Shown piece after piece: positions 57,720 through 64,000 of a stretch of 64,000 nt of DNA (positions within the stretch are counted from its first letter, which is position 1; every line of letters starts with the position of its first letter). The position numbers and the translations under genes are program-made. Location of the stretch: contig JAHFRD010000006.1 in the NCBI GenBank assembly GCA_023258975.1, positions 124,001 through 188,000 on the forward strand, in the 5' to 3' direction. Source of the stretch: Hydrogenophilales bacterium. GTDB taxonomy: Bacteria > Pseudomonadota > Gammaproteobacteria > Burkholderiales > Thiobacillaceae. The notes beneath the pieces are model-generated. The model did not search any database and had not been told where the DNA came from. It saw only the letters and a program-made list of their open reading frames with translations.

Positions 57720-58823
57720 TCAGGTGGAGCGCATGAGCAGAAAATACTGAATTTTCATTGTCACCGCCGCACCGGCGACGATGCCGAAGAAGACGATGAA
57801 GGAACTGATCGCGAGGGTCGAAACGCCGGTCACCGCCTGGCCAATCGTACATCCGGCGGCGGTGACGCCACCGAAACCCATGAGCACGGCGCCGACGATA
57901 TGCCGGAACATGTCCTGCGGGGAATTGAAATATTCCCAACGAAACGAGCGATTGAATACCGAATAGATGAAGGAGCCGACCACCACCCCGAATACGCTGG
58001 CAATGCCGAAGGTGACGCTTTTGTCGCGCCAGTAAGCCCACAGGTCCATGGTGTAGGCCAGCGGCCCGACGAAGGTCATGGATTCGGCCAGCTTGGAGTC
58101 GGTGCCGAGGTAGGTTTTTTCCATGAAGTCGTTTTCGGCGTAGCCCATGTGTCCGGTGACATACCAGCCGGCCGCCACGACCAGGCCGACGACCAGTCCG
58201 GCCAGGATGTTGTCGTTGTTTTCGCGAAATTCCTTGTTGATGAATACAAACACCAGAATGATCGCGCACAACGCCACGGCCAGCATCAGCGCGGAATCCT
58301 TGTCCGCCAGGCCGAGCAGGCTGGGCAGGGTTTGCAGTTTTCCCAGGCGCACGGTGAAGAGTTCGGTGCGCAGCACGTTGTCCACGACCACCCGCAGGAT
58401 GCCGTTCATGGTCACCAGCGCGGCATAACCGAGGAACAGGAATACCACCACGGATTTCAGATTGCCGCCGCCCAGACGCACCAGGGTGCGCTGCCCACAG
58501 CCACCAGCCAGAGTCATGCCGATGCCGAAGGTCAGCCCGCCCACCAGCGCGCCCATCCAGTACACCGTGCCACGGGTGTAATAGGTCTGCCCGAGGTCGA
58601 GATAACCGAAATAAACCAGGAGATTGGTGCCCAGGATGGCGACTGCGATCCCCAACAGCCAGGCGCGCATGCGTCCCCATTCGTTCATGTTCACCACATC
58701 CGACACCGCTCCCATGGTGCAGAAGCTGGTTTTGTTGGCGACATAACCGAATATGAAGGCCAGGACGAACCCCAGCCACGCCACCGTTTGCGCCACATTG
58801 TGAGTGTTTTCCATCGTCTCCAT
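57720..58823 (-). CDS. YeeE/YedE-family transporter (TsuA, thiosulfate uptake type)
   Basis: The 367-residue membrane protein has about ten helices. The three motifs with a conserved cysteine expected for TsuA/YeeE are present: Cys35 in TSFCTMGAVSD, Cys109 in AGGCGQRTL and Cys325 in AAGCTIGQAVTG. In characterised members these cysteines pass thiosulfate through the membrane. No tusA/yeeD gene is beside it; a TlpA-like thioredoxin gene is. The start at 58823 has AAGGA nine bases before; an ATG three codons later is an alternative. Confidence 0.9.
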   Translation of the reverse strand: METMENTHNVAQTVAWLGFVLAFIFGYVANKTSFCTMGAVSDVVNMNEWGRMRAWLLGIAVAILGTNLLVYFGYLDLGQTYYTRGTVYWMGALVGGLTFGIGMTLAGGCGQRTLVRLGGGNLKSVVVFLFLGYAALVTMNGILRVVVDNVLRTELFTVRLGKLQTLPSLLGLADKDSALMLAVALCAIILVFVFINKEFRENNDNILAGLVVGLVVAAGWYVTGHMGYAENDFMEKTYLGTDSKLAESMTFVGPLAYTMDLWAYWRDKSVTFGIASVFGVVVGSFIYSVFNRSFRWEYFNSPQDMFRHIVGAVLMGFGGVTAAGCTIGQAVTGVSTLAISSFIVFFGIVAGAAVTMKIQYFLLMRST

Positions 58824-58920
58824 CTCCAGGTTTCCTTGGACATTTGTTTGTAACAGCCGGGCGGATTATAGGGGCAAGGCTGATAGTGGTATGGCTTCTC
58901 TCAAGAAACACGCCGGGTGC

Positions 58921-59586
58921 TCAATAACGCGTCGGATCGGGAACTCCGGCCTCCACAAAACCTTGCCGGCGCAGGCGGCAGGAGTCGCAACGGCCGCACG
59001 CGCGGCCGGTCGCGCCGGCCTGATAACAGGAGACGGTTTGCGCGTAGTTCACGCCCAGGCTCAGGCCCAGGAGAATGATTTCCGCCTTGGACAAATGGAT
59101 CAGCGGCGCTTCGATCATGATCGGCCGCCCTTCGATGGCGCGCTTGGTGGCGACATCCGCCAGGCGTTGGTAAGCGGCGATGAAGTCGGGGCGGCAATCC
59201 GGGTAGCCGGAATAATCCAGGGCATTGACGCCGATATAGATGGCGGCGGCGTCCAGTACCTCCGCCCAGCCCAGCGCCAGGGACAGCATGATGGTGTTAC
59301 GCGCCGGCACATAGGTAACGGGAATACCCTCACTCGGGCTTTCCGGTACGGCGATGCTGGCGTCGGTGAGGGCGGAGCCGCCGAACGGCCCCATATCCAG
59401 ACGCATGACACGGAGTTCCCGCACGCCCTGGCAACTGGCGACGGCGCGGGCCGCCGCCAGCTCCGCATGATGGCGCTGACCGTAATCCAGGCTCAACGCG
59501 TAACAGTCATGGCCCTGAACGCGCGCCACGGCAAGGGCGGTGGCGGAATCGAGGCCACCGGAAAGGAGTACCACGGCGCGCGTCAT
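58921..59586 (-). CDS. queC: 7-cyano-7-deazaguanine synthase QueC
   Basis: QueC converts 7-carboxy-7-deazaguanine to preQ0 with ATP and ammonia in the queuosine pathway. The 221-residue protein has the PP-loop [13 protein letters not shown] near residue 8, [17 protein letters not shown], and the zinc site with four cysteines near the end (SCY...CGRCDSC). The ATG at 59586 overlaps the stop of queE. Confidence 0.96.
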   Translation of the reverse strand: MTRAVVLLSGGLDSATALAVARVQGHDCYALSLDYGQRHHAELAAARAVASCQGVRELRVMRLDMGPFGGSALTDASIAVPESPSEGIPVTYVPARNTIMLSLALGWAEVLDAAAIYIGVNALDYSGYPDCRPDFIAAYQRLADVATKRAIEGRPIMIEAPLIHLSKAEIILLGLSLGVNYAQTVSCYQAGATGRACGRCDSCRLRRQGFVEAGVPDPTRY

Positions 59587-60230
59587 TTCCCGCGCGCCTC
59601 TTTCCATAACAATTTGTGCAACTGCACCTGCATGCGCACCGGCAGGCCATCGCGCAGTATCCATTCCGCCAGAAGGGCCGGTTCCAGGCAGCTCCAAGCC
59701 GGCGAGAACAGCACCGGACAGCGCGCCGCGATATCGCGCTCGCGCAGAACCGCCACCGCCCAAAGGTAATCCGCCTCGCCGGTGAGCACGAACTTCACTT
59801 CGTCGCGTGGGTTGAGCAGTTCGAGATTGGGCCAGAGATTGCGCTCCACCTCACCCGAGCCCGGTGTCTTCACATCGACGATGCGCGCCACCCGCGCGTC
59901 CACCTGGCCGATATCGAGGGCGCCGCTGGTTTCCAGGGATACGTCAAATCCGGCATCACACAGCGCCGTGAGCAGGTCGAGACAGCCTTTCTGGGCCAGC
60001 GGTTCGCCGCCGCTGACCGTGACATGGCGCGTGGGATGGGCGCGCGTCAGCGCCAGGAGGTCGCCGACCACGCGCCACTCCCCTCCCTGGAAGGCGTATT
60101 CGGTATCGCAATAAGCGCAGCGCAGGGGACAGCCGGTCAGGCGGATGAATACGCTGGGGAGGCCCACCCGGCTGGCTTCACCCTGCAAGGAAAAAAAGAC
60201 CTCGCTGACGCGCAGCCGGGTATCGAACAA
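59583..60230 (-). CDS. queE: 7-carboxy-7-deazaguanine synthase QueE
   Basis: QueE is a radical SAM enzyme that makes 7-carboxy-7-deazaguanine in the queuosine pathway. It has [12 protein letters not shown], the SAM cluster motif in [16 protein letters not shown] (CxxxCxxC) and VSGGEPL. The start is uncertain: a TTG at 60230 with AGG nine bases before is preferred, a TTG at 60239 is possible, and an ATG at 60311 would overlap cpoB by 65 bases. Its stop overlaps queC. The order cpoB-queE-queC is common. Confidence 0.93.
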   Translation of the reverse strand: MFDTRLRVSEVFFSLQGEASRVGLPSVFIRLTGCPLRCAYCDTEYAFQGGEWRVVGDLLALTRAHPTRHVTVSGGEPLAQKGCLDLLTALCDAGFDVSLETSGALDIGQVDARVARIVDVKTPGSGEVERNLWPNLELLNPRDEVKFVLTGEADYLWAVAVLRERDIAARCPVLFSPAWSCLEPALLAEWILRDGLPVRMQVQLHKLLWKEARGK

Positions 60231-60246
60231 GGTGTTCAACCTGGTT

Positions 60247-61050
60247 TCAGTTGAGCGTGGCGAGCAGTTTCTTGCCCGTGGCGGCGGCCTTGCTGACGGG
60301 GTACTTGGCAATCAACTGATCCAGCGTGGTACGGGCCTGGGCCAGTTCATTCGATTGAATCCGCGCGCGCGCCAGCGAAAGCATGGCATCGGGCGCCTTG
60401 CTGCTGGTCGGATAGTCGTCGATCAGTTTCTGGTAGGAGGTCGCCGCGCCGGGAAAGTCGCCCAGGTTGACCTGCGAGAAGCCCATCCAGTAAACCGCGT
60501 TGGGCGCCAGGCTGCCACTCGGATATTGCTCCATGAAGGCGCGCATGGCCTGCACCGCCTCCGCGTACTTGCCGCTTTTTACCAGTGTGTGAGCCGCGCT
60601 GTAGGCGCGCGATTCCGCCTCGGGATCGACCACGACGGGAGGCGCGGCCGCCGGCACGCTGGATAGCGTCTGCGCCGTTTGCAAACGGAAGGTATCCGCC
60701 TGCGCGGGCATGGGCCGGTTCGCCAATTCCTTGACCTGATTGAGGCGCGTATCCAGATCCATGAACAGATCCTTGACGCGCTTCTCCGCCACGTCCATCT
60801 GGTACGCCTGCTCTTCCTGGAAGCCGCGCAGGCGGGCCACTTCGGCCTTGAGCGCCTCGATCTGGTTGAGCAGGCCGATCACGCCCTGGTTCTGCATCTG
60901 CGCTTCCATGCGCGTGATCCGTTCCTGCTGCGCCTGCAAGGTTGTCCGCAATTCGGCGGCGCGCGCCAGCGCGTCCTCCGCCGGGCCGGCATGGGCGCAT
61001 GGCACTGCGAGAAAAACGGCCACCCGGAGCATCCGCGCCATCTTGTTCAT
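60247..61050 (-). CDS. cpoB: Cell division coordinator CpoB (YbgF)
   Basis: CpoB links outer membrane constriction (Tol-Pal) with septal peptidoglycan synthesis. The 267-residue protein has a signal peptide (cut near CAHAG), an N-terminal coiled coil (about residues 30-95, trimerising in the family) and a Pro/Ala linker. TPR-type repeats (YSAAHTLVKSGKYAEAVQAMRAFMEQYPSG and two more) follow. The ATG at 61050 lies seven bases after AAGGAG. It belongs to the tol-pal operon. Confidence 0.94.
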   Translation of the reverse strand: MNKMARMLRVAVFLAVPCAHAGPAEDALARAAELRTTLQAQQERITRMEAQMQNQGVIGLLNQIEALKAEVARLRGFQEEQAYQMDVAEKRVKDLFMDLDTRLNQVKELANRPMPAQADTFRLQTAQTLSSVPAAAPPVVVDPEAESRAYSAAHTLVKSGKYAEAVQAMRAFMEQYPSGSLAPNAVYWMGFSQVNLGDFPGAATSYQKLIDDYPTSSKAPDAMLSLARARIQSNELAQARTTLDQLIAKYPVSKAAATGKKLLATLN

Positions 61051-61086
61051 CAAAAAACTCCTTGATTCAGACATCGGTTCCGCGCG

Positions 61087-61884
61087 TCACTCGCCGTGAT
61101 AGACGATCTCGGCGCGGCGATTCTGCTGCCAGGCGGTTTCGTCATGCCCCTCGGCGACCGGCTTCTCCTCGCCGAAGGAGACGGCTTCCATTTGTGAGTC
61201 CGACACACCCAGAAGATTCATGGCCTTGAACACGTTTTCCGCGCGGCGCTGGCCCAAAGCCAGGTTGTATTCGCGGCTGCCGCGCTCGTCGGCGTGGCCT
61301 TGCAGAATGGCTTTGGCGTCCTTGTGGGCTTTCATGAACTTGACATGCGCCTCAAGCACCGGCCGGTATTCGTCGCGAATGGTGGCGCTGTCGTAATCGA
61401 ACAGCAAACGCCGCTTCGACAGGGGGTTCTCGGGGTTCTTGAGATCGCCCCACGACGGCGCGGCATCGGGCTGCGGCAGGGTGGAGGCGTCTTGCGCGGC
61501 GGGCTTGCCTTCCGCGGCGACCCCGCCGTTCTTTCCATCCACCGTGGCGGACTTGCCATCGGCCAGGGGTTTGACCTCGCTGCCCGGCGCCGCCACGCCA
61601 TGCGTTTGCACGGAGTCCGTGGTCTTGGTCGAGACAGTTCGGGTCGACGCGCCCGAAGTCTTCACGCCTTCACCGGATTTGTTCGCCGTTTCGGATACCG
61701 GCGCCGAGCCGGTGGCCGCCTTGGTCTCGACCCGGGCAGCCTCGACGATTTTCGCGCCCCCCGCCGCTTCCAACTCCGTGGCCTTGATGCCGCGATCCTC
61801 AATGGCCGCTTCCTTGGAAGGGGTGCCGGAACAACCGGCCAACAGCGCGGCCAGCAGAAGGACAGAATAAGCGAGTTGTTTCAT
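61087..61884 (-). CDS. pal: Peptidoglycan-associated lipoprotein Pal
   Basis: Pal is an outer membrane lipoprotein that binds peptidoglycan and TolB. The 265-residue precursor has a lipobox LLAGC near residue 20 and ends in an OmpA-like domain (FDYDSATIRDEY, LQGHADERGSREYNLALGQRRAENV). The linker between them (about residues 25-145), rich in Ala, Thr, Ser and Lys, is much longer than the ~40 residues usual for Pal, so the total is ~90 residues longer than in E. coli. The ATG follows GGAG. It sits between tolB and cpoB as usual. Confidence 0.95.
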   Translation of the reverse strand: MKQLAYSVLLLAALLAGCSGTPSKEAAIEDRGIKATELEAAGGAKIVEAARVETKAATGSAPVSETANKSGEGVKTSGASTRTVSTKTTDSVQTHGVAAPGSEVKPLADGKSATVDGKNGGVAAEGKPAAQDASTLPQPDAAPSWGDLKNPENPLSKRRLLFDYDSATIRDEYRPVLEAHVKFMKAHKDAKAILQGHADERGSREYNLALGQRRAENVFKAMNLLGVSDSQMEAVSFGEEKPVAEGHDETAWQQNRRAEIVYHGE

Positions 61885-61940
61885 GGGAACTCCTTGCATG
61901 AAGTTGAGTGATCTTGGTGATCGCAATCCGGTAAAGAATA

Positions 61941-63215
61941 TCAGGGGCCCCAGGCCGGCTCGCGCAGGTCACCGCTTTGTGAAAGCCGCTGTTTCACCTT
62001 GCCGTCCACGCTCACCGTGGCGAGAACGCCGCGATCATTGACCAGGGTGGCATAAAGCAGCAGGCGGCCATTGGCCGCGAAGCTGGGGGATTCGTCATAC
62101 ACGGTCTCGGTAAGCACCTGCATCTGGCGGCTGTTCAGATCCATCACCGCGATGTGGAAACGGCCATCGCGCCGATGCACAAACGCCAGTGTGCGGCCAT
62201 TCGGGGATAGCGCCGGCGACACATTGTAGCCTCCCTCGAAGGTCACCCGGGTCGCCGCCCCGGTCGCCAGGGACGCGCGGTAGATCTGTGGCGAGCCGCC
62301 GCGGTCGGAGGTGAAATACAACCACTGCCCATCCGGGCTGAATGTCGCCTCGGTATCCAGGGCGCCGCCACGGGAGAAGCGGGTGGCCTCGCCGGTCATC
62401 AGATCGAGCAGATAGATCTGCGAGGTTTCGTCCTTGGACAGCGTCACCGCCAGGCGGCGGCCATCCGGCGACCAGGCCGGCGCCGAGTTGGAGCCGCGAA
62501 ACCGGGCAACCGCGCGGCGGCTGCCGTCCACCAGATTCTGCACGTAGACCACCGGCTTCTTGTCCTCGAACGAGACATAGGCCAGGCGGCGGCCATCCGG
62601 TGACCAGGCGGGAGAAATAAGGGGTTCGGGGGAGGCCGTCACGGTCACCGCGTTCTGGCTGTCGGCGTCCGCCACCTGGAGTTCATAACGGCCATTGCGC
62701 TTGAGAATGTAGGCGATACGCCCGCCATAGGCGCCCGGCTCGCCGAGCAATGCCTGGTGCACCGCGTCCGCGATTCGGTGCGCCACGGTGCGCAAGCCTT
62801 CCGGCGTGGTGGTGTAGGCGAGCGCGGCCAGGGTGGACTGGCGCACGGCGTCGAGCAGCCAGAAGCGCGCTTCGACGCGGTCGCCGCCCAGCGACCGGAT
62901 TTGGCCGATCACCACGGCATCGGCGCCGCGACTTCTCCAGGCCGGGAGCTGTAATTCGTGAGGTTCGGCCGGTGGTGAGGTTACGTCTACCGTATCCAGC
63001 AACTTGAAGTAACCGCTGCGCCCGAGATCGCCGGCCACCACCTCGGCAGGATTTTGCAAGCCACGCGGCATGCCCGGCGCCACGGGCATCGAAAACGGCA
63101 GGATCGCGACGGGAATGCGGTTGGCGGCGCCACCGACGATCTCGATGGTCATCGCCGCCGTGGCCGGGAGGGCCAGAAGAGAAAACAACAAGGGAAGGAA
63201 TCGACGAAAGAACAT
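61941..63215 (-). CDS. tolB: Tol-Pal system protein TolB
   Basis: TolB is the periplasmic beta-propeller that carries signals between TolA and Pal. The 424-residue protein has a signal peptide (cut near ATAAM), an N-terminal alpha/beta domain and a six-bladed propeller. The propeller shows repeated WSPDGRRLAYVS, WSPDGRRLAVTLS, FSPDGQWLYFTSDRGG and LSPNGRTLAFVH. The ATG at 63215 is chosen for the signal peptide; no clear ribosome site is seen. Confidence 0.95.
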   Translation of the reverse strand: MFFRRFLPLLFSLLALPATAAMTIEIVGGAANRIPVAILPFSMPVAPGMPRGLQNPAEVVAGDLGRSGYFKLLDTVDVTSPPAEPHELQLPAWRSRGADAVVIGQIRSLGGDRVEARFWLLDAVRQSTLAALAYTTTPEGLRTVAHRIADAVHQALLGEPGAYGGRIAYILKRNGRYELQVADADSQNAVTVTASPEPLISPAWSPDGRRLAYVSFEDKKPVVYVQNLVDGSRRAVARFRGSNSAPAWSPDGRRLAVTLSKDETSQIYLLDLMTGEATRFSRGGALDTEATFSPDGQWLYFTSDRGGSPQIYRASLATGAATRVTFEGGYNVSPALSPNGRTLAFVHRRDGRFHIAVMDLNSRQMQVLTETVYDESPSFAANGRLLLYATLVNDRGVLATVSVDGKVKQRLSQSGDLREPAWGP

Positions 63216-63259
63216 GGGCAATACCGAATGGAATGTGGGCAATGTTATCAGCAAAAAAA

Positions 63260-64000
63260 CTAGCGACCCCCGGTCGCATCCTCGCGCGGGCGGAACTTGA
63301 GAATCAGATCCTCGCGGAAAACAGCAGCGACATCGCGGTCGTTGGGCAAGGGCAGCGGCGAAGCCTTGAGAATGGCGCGCTCCATTTCCATGTCGTAGGC
63401 CGGCTGCCCGCTGCCGCGCGCCAGGGTCGCGCGCACCACTTCCCCGTTGGGCAGCAACGTCACCCTGAAAACCACTTCCGGATTGCCGTTGAGGTTATGC
63501 GGTAGACGCAGATAACCCAGGATCTTGGCGCGTATCCGATCCTGGAATTCGCTGACCAGATGGGCCTGCCGGTTGTTTCTGGCCTGGCTCTGCTGCTGTG
63601 TGCGGCGTAGCTGGGCCTCTTCGGCAAGCAGTTCATCCTGGGCCTGGCGAGCAAGTTCCCGTTCCATTTCCCGGCGCGCTTGATCGCGCCGCAAATTCTC
63701 GCGCAGCAACCTGTCCGCACGCTCCACCCTTTCCGCTTCGATGCGCGCGGCCTCCTCGGCCTGGCGCCGCGACTCCGCCTGTCGCGTGGCTTCCTTGCGT
63801 TGCAACGCCTCCTGTACGCGTGCTTCCTTCTCGCGTCGTTTCTTCTCTGCGCGTTCCAGGGCGATGTCGGGTTTGGCTACCTCGGTTTTGACTACCTCGG
63901 GCTTCGCCGCCTCAAGTCTGGGCACTTCCGGTGGCTGCGGCGCGGGGAGCGGTTCGGGGGGGGATTCGGTCACGAGCATGGCGGGTGGATCCGGCAACGC
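63260..64000 (-). CDS. tolA: TolA, C-terminal part (5' end beyond the window)
   Basis: TolA spans the periplasm from the inner membrane and uses energy from TolQ-TolR to pull on TolB-Pal. The visible ~246 residues are a Pro-rich segment, a long charged helix (many Arg/Glu/Ala repeats, about 110 residues), and the TonB-like C-terminal domain (LPNGEVVRATLARGSGQPAYDMEMERAILKASPLPLP). The N-terminal membrane helix is outside the window. The gene is directly followed by tolB. Confidence 0.93.
   Translation of the reverse strand, partial: ALPDPPAMLVTESPPEPLPAPQPPEVPRLEAAKPEVVKTEVAKPDIALERAEKKRREKEARVQEALQRKEATRQAESRRQAEEAARIEAERVERADRLLRENLRRDQARREMERELARQAQDELLAEEAQLRRTQQQSQARNNRQAHLVSEFQDRIRAKILGYLRLPHNLNGNPEVVFRVTLLPNGEVVRATLARGSGQPAYDMEMERAILKASPLPLPNDRDVAAVFREDLILKFRPREDATGGR

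Overview
The window is about 64 kb of GC-rich chromosome from a Gram-negative bacterium, most probably a betaproteobacterium. This is inferred from the complete order murE-murF-mraY-murD-ftsW-murG-murC-murB-ddl-ftsQ-ftsA-ftsZ-lpxC, the block gpmI / EnvC-like / S41 protease / ThiF-like, the ilvBHC-psd-pssA cluster, and the order tolA-tolB-pal-cpoB-queE-queC. Several sulfur-related genes (a persulfide-sensor-type repressor, a rhodanese, a YgaP-like membrane protein, a thiosulfate-type YeeE transporter) fit a sulfur-active lifestyle. No phage, plasmid, CRISPR or rRNA sequence was seen.

Layout. 1-14.6 kb: division and cell wall (dcw) cluster, nearly all overlapping genes on +. MurE reads without a stop into MurF. 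14.6-16.7 kb: an aminotransferase and a Rossmann protein. 16.7-24.8 kb (-): an ArsR-type repressor with SqrR/BigR cysteine spacing, then TolC / adaptor / RND pump, DUF2892, Uma2, rhodanese and glutaredoxin. 24.9-30.3 kb (+): gpmI, EnvC-like factor, CtpA, a conserved small protein, ThiF/MoeB. 30.4-35.8 kb: monothiol glutaredoxin, ferredoxin reductase, epimerase, amylosucrase, a 233-bp MITE-like element, peroxiredoxin. 36-41 kb (-): a branched-chain amino acid (Liv) ABC operon. 41.2-46.8 kb: an exported caspase-like protease, a DUF4384-like protein and a divergent exported TPR-CHAT protein. 46.8-51.9 kb: DUF3079, lipA, HerA-like ATPase, pcm, ribosome hibernation factor, FMN reductase, and a hydroxyacid dehydrogenase remnant. 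51.9-56.6 kb (-): pssA, psd, ilvC, ilvH, ilvB. 56.7-58.8 kb (-): two tRNA-Lys genes, a TlpA-like thioredoxin, a YeeE transporter. 58.9-64 kb (-): queC, queE, cpoB, pal, tolB and the 3' part of tolA.

The most unusual features are these. (1) Palindromic REP-like repeats lie between genes and also inside coding frames. They supply linkers or C-terminal tails to MurE/MurF, MurD, MurB, FtsQ, an RND pump and its adaptor. (2) Three of the hairpins are exactly 58 bp although two sequence types are involved. (3) A probable persulfide-responsive efflux/rhodanese module. (4) A caspase / DUF4384 / TPR-CHAT locus whose three products all carry export signals. (5) A MITE with perfect 22-bp ends and an ATTAC target duplication that falls on the stop codon of the peroxiredoxin gene.
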